Assembly: GCF_014641455.1 (NCBI RefSeq)
Contig: NZ_BMHT01000005.1
Span: forward strand, 313,357-377,356
Source: Hymenobacter cavernae
Lineage (GTDB): Bacteria > Bacteroidota > Bacteroidia > Cytophagales > Hymenobacteraceae
Direction of reading: 5' to 3'
Length of the DNA: 64,000 nucleotides
Of the stretch, positions 18,872-27,335 are shown in pieces. The notes below the pieces were generated by a model, which was not told the origin of the DNA, did not search any database, and was given only the letters and a program-made list of their open reading frames with translations. Made by a program: the position numbers and the translations under genes. The number at the start of each line of letters is the position of its first letter. Position 1 is the stretch's first letter.

Positions 18872-19957
18872 ATGAAAAGAATTTTCACGCTCATGGTTAT
18901 GGGCTTAGGTATCTCGTACTTCAGTACGAGCTGCTCGGACAAGAAAGAGGAAAAGGAAGAAAAGGTCAAATTCTTAGTCACCAGTCCTTTGCAGAAGGAC
19001 ACGACCCTGACTAAAGAGTACGTAGCGCAGATCCACTCCATCCAGCACATTGAAATGCGGGCACTGGAAAAAGGCTATCTGCAAAAGATTTTTGTCGACG
19101 AAGGGCAGACCGTTAAGAAAGGCCAGCTCATGTTTCAGATTATGCCGCTGATTTACCAGGCAGAACTGAAAAAATCGCAGGCGGAAGCCAATTACGTGAA
19201 TCTGGAATACCAGAACACGAAACGACTGGCCGATAACAACGTAGTGTCTAAGAACGAGTTAGCCCTGGCAGAAGCCAAGTACGATAAGGCCAAAGCCGAA
19301 GTCTCGCTGGCGCAGACGCACCTAGCTTTCACGACCATCCGGGCTCCTTTCGACGGCATCATGGACCACTTCCAGGGGCGGCTCGGTAGCTTGGTGGATG
19401 AGGGCGACTTGCTGACCACGCTCTCCGACAACAGCAAAATGTGGGTGTACTTCAACGTGCCGGAAGCCGAATACCTAGCTTATAAGCAGCACACCAAAGG
19501 CGACAGCGCCATGAAGGTGAATCTGAAGATGGCCAACAACGAGGTGTTTTCGCACCCTGGCGTGGTACAAACCATTGAGGCTGACTTCAATAATGAAACC
19601 GGCAACATCGCCTTCCGGGCCACCTTCCCCAACCCCAAAGCCTTGTTGCGCAACGGCGAAACCGGCAGCGTGCTGATGACCGTGCCGATGAAAAACGCCT
19701 TGATCGTGCCGCAGAAAGCCACCTTTGAGGTGCTGGAAAAGAAGTTCGTGTACGTGGTCGACAAGAACAATGTGGTGCACCAGCGCGAAGTGACCGTCTC
19801 GGCCGAAATGCCCGATCTATACATCGTCAAAGGCCTAGGTGCCGGCGACAAAATCATGCTCGAAGGCATCCGGAAAGTGAAGGACGGCGACAAGATCGAA
19901 TTCGCCTACCAAGATCCGAAGACGGTGATTTCCCACCTGAAAGTGTACTCCGAGTAG
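18872..19957 (+). CDS. RND efflux periplasmic adaptor (membrane-fusion lipoprotein)
   Basis: 361 residues. A lipoprotein signal ends at FSTSCSD, so the protein is lipid-anchored. The HlyD/AcrA layout follows: a barrel-sandwich half motif near LQKIFVDEGQTVKKGQLMF, a helical hairpin (about 95-150), the second lipoyl half (TTIRAPFDGIMDHFQGRLGS) and a beta-barrel domain. It links the inner-membrane pump at 20096 to the outer-membrane factor at 23277. It is the first gene of the efflux operon, with 138 nt to the pump gene that contain a REP-like repeat. The drugs exported cannot be predicted. Confidence 0.95.
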   Translation: MKRIFTLMVMGLGISYFSTSCSDKKEEKEEKVKFLVTSPLQKDTTLTKEYVAQIHSIQHIEMRALEKGYLQKIFVDEGQTVKKGQLMFQIMPLIYQAELKKSQAEANYVNLEYQNTKRLADNNVVSKNELALAEAKYDKAKAEVSLAQTHLAFTTIRAPFDGIMDHFQGRLGSLVDEGDLLTTLSDNSKMWVYFNVPEAEYLAYKQHTKGDSAMKVNLKMANNEVFSHPGVVQTIEADFNNETGNIAFRATFPNPKALLRNGETGSVLMTVPMKNALIVPQKATFEVLEKKFVYVVDKNNVVHQREVTVSAEMPDLYIVKGLGAGDKIMLEGIRKVKDGDKIEFAYQDPKTVISHLKVYSE

Positions 19958-19981
19958 GGCTGACGGACTTCAAAAAAGAAC

Positions 19982-20067
19982 GTCATGCTGAGCTTGTCGA
20001 AGCATCTCTACCGCCAAAGTAGATGATTAGCCCTGCGGTAGAGATGCTTCGACAAGCTCAGCATGAC
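19982..20067. repeat. REP-like long inverted repeat inside the RND operon
   Basis: Perfect 33-nt arms (19982-20014 and 20035-20067) enclose a 20-nt loop. The arms begin GTCATGCTGAGCTTGTCGAA. I recall similar palindromes dispersed in other bacterial genomes, but this window holds only one. There is no T tract, so the operon is probably not terminated here. A stem this strong could shield or set the 3' end of the adaptor mRNA and so change the ratio of adaptor to pump. Confidence 0.75.
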
Positions 20068-20095
20068 CGCCCCTTAGCTTTAATATAGCAAAACT

Positions 20096-23000
20096 ATGTT
20101 TAGTAGATTCCTTCGTCGGCCAGTGTTTGCCATCGTTATATCGGTGGTAATCATGTTCTTGGGTATCCTGGCCATTAATACGCTACCCAACTCCCAGTTC
20201 CCGGAGATTTCGCCGCCCATGGTAATGGTGAGCACGGCATATCCGGGCGCCAGCGCCAAGGTGCTCACCGAATCGGTGCTCATCCCGCTCGAGCAGGCCA
20301 TCAACGGCGTGCCCGGCATGAAGTACATGACTTCTGACGCGGTGTCGGCCGGTGAGGCCAACATCCAGATCGTGTTCAACCTAGGTACCAACCCCGAGCA
20401 GGCGGTAGTAAACGTAAACACGCGTATCGCCCAGATCCTGAACCGATTACCGGTGCTGGTACAACGCGAAGGCGTAGTGGTAAACCGCGTGGTGCCGAAC
20501 ATGCTGATGTATGTGAACCTGTACAGCAAGGACAAGAATACCGACATGCGGTACTTGTTCAACTATGCTGGGGTAAACATGCTGCCCGAAATTCAGCGCA
20601 TCGACGGTATTGGTCGCGCCAGCATCCTAGGTAGCCGCCAGTACGCCATGCGCGTGTGGCTGAAGCCAGACCGCATGCGGGCCTACAACCTATCTGTAGA
20701 CGACGTGATGGAGGCTTTGAACGACCAGAGCGTTATTGGCTCGCCGGGTCGTATCGGCCGTTCCGACGGTAAGGAAGCCTCTGCCTTGGAATATGTGTTG
20801 ACTTACCAGGGCCGCTTCAGCGACGTGGAGCAGTATAAGAACGTTATCATCAAGGCCAACGCCAACGGTGAAACACTGCGCCTCAAAGACGTGGCCAATG
20901 TGGAGCTAGGTTCGGAGTTCTACGACATCTACTCCAACCTCGATGGCTACCCTTCAGCGGCTATCATGCTGAAGCAAACCTATGGTTCGAACGCCAGTGA
21001 TGTAATCAAAAGCGTGAAAGCCAAGCTGGATGAGCTGAAGAAGACCATGCCGCCCGGCATGGACTACAAGATCAGCTACGACGTATCGAGCTTCCTTGAC
21101 GCCTCGACGGAGAACGTAATTCACACTCTACGTGACGCCTTCATATTGGTGGCCATTGTGGTGTTCCTGTTCCTCGGCGACTGGCGCTCTACCCTCATTC
21201 CGATCATCGCCGTGCCGGTGTCGCTGGTAGGTGCGTTCATCGCCATGCAGGCCTTCGGGATGACCATCAACATGATTACGCTGTTCGCCCTGGTACTAGC
21301 GATTGGTATTGTGGTCGACGATGCCATTGTGGTGGTGGAAGCGGTGCACGCCAAGATGGAGGAAAAGCACCTCTCGCCCTATGGTGCGGTGCGCGAAGTA
21401 GTAGGCGAAATCAGCGGCGCTATCATCGCCATTACCATCCTGATGACGGCCGTATTCGTACCGGTAGCCTTCATGAGCGGTCCGGTGGGTATCTTCTACC
21501 GCCAGTTCTCTATTACGATGGCTTCATCTATTGTTATTTCTGGTATCGTGGCCTTGACGCTGACACCGGTGCTGTGCGCCATGATCCTGAAGAACAACCA
21601 CGGCCAGCCACGGAAGAAGACTCCCATCAACCGCTTCATCGACTGGTTCAACCGTGGCTTCGAGCGCCTGACTGGTCGCTACACCAACTTGCTGGAAAAG
21701 GTAGTTGACCGTCGTATCCTCACCTTCGCTATTCTGATAGCTTTTGGCCTAGGTATCTTCGGCATCTCCTCGACGCTGCCGTCGGGCTTCATCCCCGCCG
21801 AAGACCAGGGCATGCTCTACGCCATCATCCAGACGCCTCCCGGCTCGACGCTAGAACGCACCAACGCCCTCTCGCAACAGCTCTCCAAGCTATCGGAGAA
21901 AGTACCCGGTATCGAAAGCATTTCGTCGCTGGCTGGTTATGAGGTACTTACTGAGGGTCGTGGCTCCAACGCTGGCACCCTGCTGATCAGCCTCAAGCCG
22001 TGGTCGGAGCGGAAAGAATCCGTTCACGATATCATCATGAGCTTGGAAGAAAAGGCGAAGGAAATTCCGGGCGCGACCATCGAATTTTTCGAGCCACCGG
22101 CAGTACCGGGCTACGGCGCCGCAGGTGGTTTCCAGCTCCAATTGCTCGACAAAACCGCTACTGGCGACTACAAAGCGCTGGAAAAGGTGAACGAGGACTT
22201 CATGGCGGAATTGAAAAAGCGCAAGGAACTGGCTGGTCTGTTCACCTTCTTCTCGGCCAACTATCCGCAGTACGAATTGCAGATCGACAACCAGCTGGCT
22301 ATGCAGAAAGGTGTGAGCATCGGCAATGCCATGAACACGCTCTCCATCATGATCGGCTCGACGTATGAGCTAGGTTTTATCAAGTACCAGCGCTTCTTCA
22401 AGGTGTTCGTGCAGGCTTCGCCGGAGTACCGCCGCTTGCCCAAGGACGTGCTCGACATGTGGGTGAAAAACGACAAAGGCGAAATGGTGCCGTTCTCGGC
22501 CTTCATGAAGATTGTGAAGAGCCAAGGCGCCAACGAAATTAACCGCTACAACATGTACCCTACGGCTTCCATCCGCGGCGACGCGGCCCAAGGTTTCAGC
22601 TCGGGTGAGGCTATTAAGGCCGTGCAAGAAGTAGCAGCCAAGACCCTGCCCCGCGGCTACGACATCGACTGGGGTGGCTTGTCGAAAGACGAAGTAGGCC
22701 GCGGCAACGAAGCCGTGTACATCTTCCTCGTGGTACTAGCCTTCGTGTACCTGGTGCTAGCCGCGCAGTACGAAAGCTTCCTGCTGCCACTGGCCGTAAT
22801 CCTCTCGCTGCCCGCCGGTGTGTTCGGCTCCTTCCTGCTCATCAAAACGATGGGCCTGGCCAACAACATCTACGCTCAAGTAGGCTTGGTGATGCTAGTG
22901 GGTCTGCTAGGTAAGAACGCGGTACTGATCGTGGAATTTGCGGTGCAGAAGCATGAGGAGGGTATGTCGGTTCGCGACGCAGCTATTGAAGGTGCCAAGG

Positions 23001-23284
23001 TGCGTTTTCGTCCGATCCTCATGACTTCCTTCGCATTTATCGCCGGTCTGATTCCGTTGGTCATTGCCCACGGCGCTGGTGCTATCGGCAACCGCACCAT
23101 CGGTACGTCGGCCCTCGGTGGCATGCTGTTCGGTACTGTCTTCGGGGTGATTATTGTGCCGGGCCTATACTACATCTTCGGCACCTTGTCGTCGGGTCGT
23201 AAGCTGATTGGGGACGAAAACGAACATCCTTTATCGGAGTTTGAGCCCCATGTTTTAGTTGAAGAAGTTGAGACTCATGCTTAA
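20096..23284 (+). CDS. RND efflux pump, HAE1 family inner-membrane permease
   Basis: 1062 residues, the usual AcrB length. It opens with MFSRFLRRPVFAIVISVVIM, then has a first periplasmic porter region (about 40-330), TM2-6, a second periplasmic region (about 560-870) and TM8-12. The proton-relay aspartates are present in TM4 (GIVVDDAIVVVE). It forms a trimer that exports drugs or lipophilic molecules using the proton gradient. Its last codons overlap the outer-membrane factor start (ATGCTTAA), which points to translational coupling. Confidence 0.97.
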   Translation: MFSRFLRRPVFAIVISVVIMFLGILAINTLPNSQFPEISPPMVMVSTAYPGASAKVLTESVLIPLEQAINGVPGMKYMTSDAVSAGEANIQIVFNLGTNPEQAVVNVNTRIAQILNRLPVLVQREGVVVNRVVPNMLMYVNLYSKDKNTDMRYLFNYAGVNMLPEIQRIDGIGRASILGSRQYAMRVWLKPDRMRAYNLSVDDVMEALNDQSVIGSPGRIGRSDGKEASALEYVLTYQGRFSDVEQYKNVIIKANANGETLRLKDVANVELGSEFYDIYSNLDGYPSAAIMLKQTYGSNASDVIKSVKAKLDELKKTMPPGMDYKISYDVSSFLDASTENVIHTLRDAFILVAIVVFLFLGDWRSTLIPIIAVPVSLVGAFIAMQAFGMTINMITLFALVLAIGIVVDDAIVVVEAVHAKMEEKHLSPYGAVREVVGEISGAIIAITILMTAVFVPVAFMSGPVGIFYRQFSITMASSIVISGIVALTLTPVLCAMILKNNHGQPRKKTPINRFIDWFNRGFERLTGRYTNLLEKVVDRRILTFAILIAFGLGIFGISSTLPSGFIPAEDQGMLYAIIQTPPGSTLERTNALSQQLSKLSEKVPGIESISSLAGYEVLTEGRGSNAGTLLISLKPWSERKESVHDIIMSLEEKAKEIPGATIEFFEPPAVPGYGAAGGFQLQLLDKTATGDYKALEKVNEDFMAELKKRKELAGLFTFFSANYPQYELQIDNQLAMQKGVSIGNAMNTLSIMIGSTYELGFIKYQRFFKVFVQASPEYRRLPKDVLDMWVKNDKGEMVPFSAFMKIVKSQGANEINRYNMYPTASIRGDAAQGFSSGEAIKAVQEVAAKTLPRGYDIDWGGLSKDEVGRGNEAVYIFLVVLAFVYLVLAAQYESFLLPLAVILSLPAGVFGSFLLIKTMGLANNIYAQVGLVMLVGLLGKNAVLIVEFAVQKHEEGMSVRDAAIEGAKVRFRPILMTSFAFIAGLIPLVIAHGAGAIGNRTIGTSALGGMLFGTVFGVIIVPGLYYIFGTLSSGRKLIGDENEHPLSEFEPHVLVEEVETHA

Positions 23285-24716
23285 AAGACAGATTTATAAA
23301 TACCTAGGTGCAGCCTGTCTGTCGTTAGCTGTTGGGGCTTGTAAAATGCCGGAGTTGGTCGTAAAAAACGAGAGCCGGCGCGTTCCGACCAGCTACAACA
23401 ACGCAGCTGCTCAGGATACTGCTAGCACGGGAAGGGTTCAGTGGAAGCAATTTTTCACTGATCCTAACCTAGCCTCTCTGATCGACACCGCGCTGCAAAA
23501 CAATCAGGAGCTGAACATTGCATTGCAGGAAATTCAGATTGCCCGCAATGAAGTTCAAATCCGCAAAGGTGAGTACCTGCCCTTCGTTGGCCTAGGTGCC
23601 AGGGCTGATGCCGCACGGCCGGGTCGGTACACGCTCCAGGGTGCGACGGAAGAGGAAATCAACATCAAGCCGGAGCACCGCAACCCCGAACCGCTCCAGA
23701 ACTACCAGATCGGTGCTTTTGCTAGTTGGGAAGTGGACATTTGGCACAAACTGCGCAATGCCCGCAAATCAGCGGCTCTGCGGTACCTAGCTACCGTCGA
23801 AGGTCGGAACTTCACGGTGACGAACCTGATTGCTGAAATTGCCAACTCGTATTATGAGCTCCTGGCGCTCGATAATCAGTTGGCCATTGTCAGGCAGAAC
23901 ATTGAGCTTCAAACCAATGCCCTAGCTTTGGTACGACTCCAAAAGGAATCGGCCCGGGTGACGGAGCTAGCTGTTCAGCGTTTTGAAGCCCAGGTGCACA
24001 ACACCCGCAGCCTGCAATACAACATTCAGCAGCGCATCACCGAAACCGAGAACCGGATCAACTTTCTGACGGGCCGGTACCCACGCCCGATTGTTCGGAA
24101 CGACGCGTCGTTCAACGACTTGGTGCCCACCACCATTCAGACGGGTGTTCCCGCGCAGCTCATGCTCAACCGACCCGATATCCGGCAGGCGGAGCAGAAT
24201 CTGGCGGCGGCGAAGCTGGATGTGCAGATAGCACGCGCCAACTTCTATCCGGCGCTACGCATCACGGGTTCGGCAGGTTTTGAGGCGTTCAAGCCCGCCC
24301 TGTTGTTCACGACACCCGAATCGATGCTGTACTCGCTGGCCGGTGATTTGGTAGCTCCTTTGGTTAACCGGAACGGCATCAAAGCCGTGTATGGCAATGC
24401 CAATGCCCTGCAAACCCAGGCGGCGTACAACTACGAACGGACCGTGCTGAACGCCTACGTGGAGGTAGCCAACGAGCTAGCTAACATCAATAACCTGGCA
24501 AGTAGCTACAACGAAAAGGCCCAGGAAGTGCAGAACTTAAACCAGTCTGTCGCCATTTCCAACAACCTTTTCCGGTCCGCCCGCGCCGACTACACGGAAG
24601 TTCTGTTCACCCAGCGCGACGCTTTGGAATCGAAATTCGACCTGATCGAAACCAAGATGCAGCAGCTGAATGCCATGGTCAATGTGTACCGGGCTTTGGG
24701 CGGCGGCTGGCAATAA
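23277..24716 (+). CDS. RND outer-membrane factor (TolC/NodT-type lipoprotein)
   Basis: 479 residues from the ATG at 23277; a TTG at 23259 is possible but less likely. The signal peptide ends in a lipobox (LAVGAC). Two TolC-like repeats of long helices and short barrel strands follow, with the typical NodT motifs LNIALQEIQIARNEVQI and LMLNRPDIRQAEQNLAAA. It forms the outer-membrane exit duct for the pump encoded just upstream. The start overlaps the pump stop by 8 nt. Confidence 0.95.
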   Translation: MLKRQIYKYLGAACLSLAVGACKMPELVVKNESRRVPTSYNNAAAQDTASTGRVQWKQFFTDPNLASLIDTALQNNQELNIALQEIQIARNEVQIRKGEYLPFVGLGARADAARPGRYTLQGATEEEINIKPEHRNPEPLQNYQIGAFASWEVDIWHKLRNARKSAALRYLATVEGRNFTVTNLIAEIANSYYELLALDNQLAIVRQNIELQTNALALVRLQKESARVTELAVQRFEAQVHNTRSLQYNIQQRITETENRINFLTGRYPRPIVRNDASFNDLVPTTIQTGVPAQLMLNRPDIRQAEQNLAAAKLDVQIARANFYPALRITGSAGFEAFKPALLFTTPESMLYSLAGDLVAPLVNRNGIKAVYGNANALQTQAAYNYERTVLNAYVEVANELANINNLASSYNEKAQEVQNLNQSVAISNNLFRSARADYTEVLFTQRDALESKFDLIETKMQQLNAMVNVYRALGGGWQ

Positions 24717-24767
24717 TACCAAAGTAAGCGCTGCCGCAACCTAGGTGCGCTTACCCGCCCAACAAAT

Positions 24768-24802
24768 GAAAGAGCCTCCTGCTGTTAGCAGGAGGCTCTT
24801 TC
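24768..24802. terminator. Terminator of the RND operon
   Basis: Sixteen-nt perfect arms (24768-24783 and 24787-24802) with a 3-nt loop and a following GTTTTT. It sits between convergent genes and is symmetrical. A weaker hairpin (GTAAGCGC arms, 24724-24754) precedes it. Confidence 0.85.
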
Positions 24803-24825
24803 GTTTTTACACGGAATAGAGTAAG

Positions 24826-25098
24826 CTACTTTACTTCCTCAAAATCAACGTAGTCGCCGCCCTTGAAGTCCTTCGGCTGCGGTGCCTTCTGCTTGGGTGG
24901 CACGTACTCTACGCGCACTTCGCCGGGTGCGGGCCCCGAGCTAGGTGGCGGGCTGAAGGGCGAGCCCCCGCCGAACTGCTGCTCGAAACGGCGGGTTTGT
25001 TTCTGCACGAGGCTGCCCACGAGCAGCCGCAACACCACCGGCACTACGAAGCGCATGATAAAGGAGACAACAAGTAAGGTGAGCAGGAATTTGGCCAT
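24826..25098 (-). CDS. DUF4834-like small membrane protein
   Basis: 90 residues from the ATG at 25098-25096; the frame runs further upstream but inside the FkbM gene. One hydrophobic helix (residues 3-25, LLTLLVVSFIMRFVVPVVL) is followed by a Pro/Gly-rich, charged tail with PPKQKAPQPKDFKG. The pattern matches the small DUF4834 proteins of Bacteroidota. Its start codon shares one base with the FkbM stop (TGATG), so it is translated from the same message. Function unknown. Confidence 0.7.
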   Translation of the reverse strand: MAKFLLTLLVVSFIMRFVVPVVLRLLVGSLVQKQTRRFEQQFGGGSPFSPPPSSGPAPGEVRVEYVPPKQKAPQPKDFKGGDYVDFEEVK

Positions 25099-25868
25099 CA
25101 GGAAGCGACGGGTGCCGCAGTCGTAACAGGTTGAAAGTAAAAATCGGCGGTAACGGCGCTTTCCAACTGCGCCGTCGTGCATGGTACAAGTTCAGAACGC
25201 TCCGACAGCACAAATGGTTTGTAACCTAGCTTTTCCAGGAGCGCAACCACATTGCGGCGGTTCTCCAGCCCATTTAGCTCCGTTTGGATGAGCGGGCGAA
25301 AACGACGTAGCGTGTTCTGTAAGTGGCGGAACACCTCGTATTCGAAGCCTTCTACGTCGCACTTCACAAAGTCGAGACGGGCTAGGTCAGCCAGCAGCTC
25401 ATCCGGCACGCGCATCGGCACCTCGTAGGTGCGAGCGTAGGTTTCGTCGGGGTTGCTGGCGGCAATCTTGGTCATGCCGTGGTGAAGCAGGCCGTTGCGC
25501 TCGGGCGTGCCCATCTGCACGGTAGTGTTCTGGCTACCCAGAGCGTAGGGCAAAAGCGTCAGGTTATCGTAGCCGCTCAGCCGCACGTTGTCCTTCCAGA
25601 TGCTTTGGAATGTCGGAATTGGCTCTACAGCCAGCACTTTGCCCTGCGCGCCAACCAGCCGCGAAAGCGCCACGGAGTAGTACCCTAGGTTGGCGCCGAT
25701 ATCAAGGCAGACAAAGCCGGGCCGAACAATCCGTTCCAGAAAAAACAGCTCTGGATACTTGGCCTTGCCCCAACCAGCACCCACCAGCCGCAGATACACG
25801 CGACTTACAAGTCGGATATAACGTTCGAAGCCGAGCGCGCGGACCAGCAGTTTGCGGAGTTCTTTCAT
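25098..25868 (-). CDS. FkbM family methyltransferase
   Basis: 256 residues from the ATG at 25868; the frame extends to 25967 but that part is not conserved in style. The SAM-binding site is near residue 50 (VCLDIGANLGYYSVALSRLVG), followed by VLAVEPIPT. The FkbM-type motif DFVKCDVEGFEYEVFRHL is near 175. The family O-methylates sugars or other small molecules. The acceptor here is unknown, perhaps a surface glycan. It is coupled by TGATG to the DUF4834 gene downstream. Confidence 0.88.
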   Translation of the reverse strand: MKELRKLLVRALGFERYIRLVSRVYLRLVGAGWGKAKYPELFFLERIVRPGFVCLDIGANLGYYSVALSRLVGAQGKVLAVEPIPTFQSIWKDNVRLSGYDNLTLLPYALGSQNTTVQMGTPERNGLLHHGMTKIAASNPDETYARTYEVPMRVPDELLADLARLDFVKCDVEGFEYEVFRHLQNTLRRFRPLIQTELNGLENRRNVVALLEKLGYKPFVLSERSELVPCTTAQLESAVTADFYFQPVTTAAPVAS

Positions 25869-25914
25869 CGTGGCCGCAAAGGTAGCATACCACAACGGCT
25901 CTGCCGAAGCGTCG

Positions 25915-26376
25915 CTACTTGCGGGCCTTGCTCCACAGCCGCGAAGCCCCGGCCGCTGCCAGGCCACCCACTAGGTACCAGGCAACGGTCATGAGCTTCG
26001 TTTGGGGCGTGCGGTTGCTGGGCGCTTCGCCGAGACCCAGCGGGCCGGGCAGCACCACGCCGCCCACACCAGCCGCCAAACCTAGCAGCGCCCCCCTTTG
26101 CCAAACGCCTTTTCCACTACCGATAAAGCTGTAATACAAGCCATTAGTCAGAATGTCGCTGGCCATCGTCACGTTGAACAACGTATCACGATCCGGCTGC
26201 GGGGCATCGGCCTTGTCCAGGATTTTGCGCAAAGCCCGCATACCTAGGATGTCCATACGCGGCGCAATTTCGGGCGCGATGTGCCGGGCATTTTCGTGCA
26301 GCAGCGTGAGAACAATGGAGCCGGCAAAACCGCTGAACAGGGCCTGCGGTAAGTTGCCGGAAGATTTTTTTTTCAT
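25915..26376 (-). CDS. Hypothetical membrane protein
   Basis: 153 residues with three or four hydrophobic segments (about 10-25, 80-96, 98-115 and 128-145) separated by a charged loop with RALRKILDKADAPQPDRDTLFN. I do not recognise the family. It lies 46 nt upstream of the FkbM start in the same direction and may belong to the same transcription unit. Nothing in it suggests catalysis. Confidence 0.65.
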   Translation of the reverse strand: MKKKSSGNLPQALFSGFAGSIVLTLLHENARHIAPEIAPRMDILGMRALRKILDKADAPQPDRDTLFNVTMASDILTNGLYYSFIGSGKGVWQRGALLGLAAGVGGVVLPGPLGLGEAPSNRTPQTKLMTVAWYLVGGLAAAGASRLWSKARK

Positions 26377-26491
26377 AGCGAATCAGGAAGTAGTCAGGCA
26401 GATGAACTACCTAGCCAACCAAACGAGCAAGCACTCTGTGGCGTTGCGCGAAGTTCTCGAAACGGGTAACAGAAATTTTTACGCCGTATCC

Positions 26492-26523
26492 TTGTGCCTT
26501 TTTACACAGCTTGCCTATCTTTG
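26492..26523 (+). promoter_or_regulatory. Promoter of tRNA-Thr
   Basis: The -7 box TATCTTTG (26516-26523) matches the consensus fully. A -33 TTG lies at 26492-26494 with a 21-nt spacer. The tRNA begins 34 nt after the box, leaving a short 5' leader. Confidence 0.7.
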
Positions 26524-26556
26524 CAGCCCTAAGTAGCGCCGGCTGCTTAGCTATCA

Positions 26557-26629
26557 GCCTTCTTAGCTCAGTTGGTAGAGCAGCTCATTCGTAATGAGCA
26601 GGTCGCAGGTTCGAGTCCCGTAGAAGGCT
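26557..26629 (+). tRNA. tRNA-Thr (anticodon CGT)
   Basis: A 73-nt cloverleaf: acceptor stem GCCTTCT with AGAAGGC, D arm GCTC/GAGC, anticodon stem GCTCA/TGAGC around the loop TTCGTAA, and a T arm with TTCGAGT. The anticodon CGT (26590-26592) reads ACG codons. The T stem has one A-C mismatch. The 3' CCA is not encoded. Confidence 0.92.
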
Positions 26630-26632
26630 CAG

Positions 26633-26679
26633 AAAGTCCCGAAAGGTTGCAACAAATGCACTTTTCGGGACTTTTTGCT
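26633..26679 (+). terminator. Terminator of tRNA-Thr
   Basis: Twelve-nt arms (26633-26644 and 26663-26674, AAAGTCCCGAAA and its complement) with an 18-nt loop, then CTTTTTGCT. It begins 4 nt after the tRNA. Confidence 0.75.
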
Positions 26680-26738
26680 TTTAGGCATTTGTAGTTCTCA
26701 ATTATTCGCGAGCTGCCATACAGCCTCAGAAACCTAGG

Positions 26739-27140
26739 TTACTGATTGCTTCCCGACTGCTGGTGCAGGTTTTCCAGCCCCAGACGCTGCATGGTTTCGC
26801 CTTCGAAGTCAAACTCAATCATCACGGCAGGTTCGTTGCCCAGTACCCAACCATCGTGGCCGGGCGTAATGACCACGACCTGTGGCGCTGTGAACGTTTC
26901 AGCGGCTCCATCGGCGTATTCAATGCGTAGCTGTCCTTGCGCCAAAAAACCAACATGTGCGTGCTGGCACAGCTCGGTCCCGACAATCGGCTTCATATTC
27001 CGCGACCAGCGGAAGTCGGGCGGATATACCACGCGCTTCACTCGGGCAGCCCCGGCCCGCATGAAATCCAACTTTACACCACCGACTTCGCGGTGTTCGG
27101 CGCCAGCCATAGGCGCCATCAGAAGATCAGCTGGATTCAT
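26739..27140 (-). CDS. Small cupin-domain protein
   Basis: 133 residues, a single double-stranded beta-helix. Metal-ligand-like residues are present: H in LCQHAHVGFLAQG and the E in QLRIEYADG in the first motif, and the HDGW stretch (VVITPGHDGWVLGNEP) in the second. Family members range from enzymes to binding proteins, so the function stays open. It is a single gene upstream of the terminator hairpin at 27248. Confidence 0.75.
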   Translation of the reverse strand: MNPADLLMAPMAGAEHREVGGVKLDFMRAGAARVKRVVYPPDFRWSRNMKPIVGTELCQHAHVGFLAQGQLRIEYADGAAETFTAPQVVVITPGHDGWVLGNEPAVMIEFDFEGETMQRLGLENLHQQSGSNQ

Positions 27141-27247
27141 AGAACAGGAATTAACGAGGTGGGAGATAAGTGCAAGACCGATAGCTAAATATAGAAATAA
27201 CCGGCATACTTATGCTGTGCTCGTAAATCGCTAGGCTCCGCCTACAA

Positions 27248-27287
27248 CGAAGGAGCCGCCTCAGATGAATCTGAGGCGGCTCCTTCG
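27248..27287. terminator. Strong hairpin after the desaturase gene
   Basis: Perfect 17-nt arms (27248-27264 and 27271-27287) with a 6-nt loop. It lies downstream of the desaturase stop on the minus strand. The T tract is on the plus side (TTTTTAC), so its orientation is ambiguous. Confidence 0.65.
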
Positions 27288-27335
27288 TTTTTACTTTCTG
27301 AACAGACCTAGGTCGTAGGCTTGAGCAACCTAGGT

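Noticed and set aside
19982..20067. The 33-nt inverted repeat as terminal repeats of a small insertion element
   Set aside because: The arms enclose only 20 nt and there is no transposase or target-site duplication visible. A REP-like hairpin fits better.
24826..25182. Longer start for the DUF4834-like gene
   Set aside because: The extra 28 codons lie inside the FkbM gene, and the TGATG overlap with the ATG at 25098 gives a natural start.
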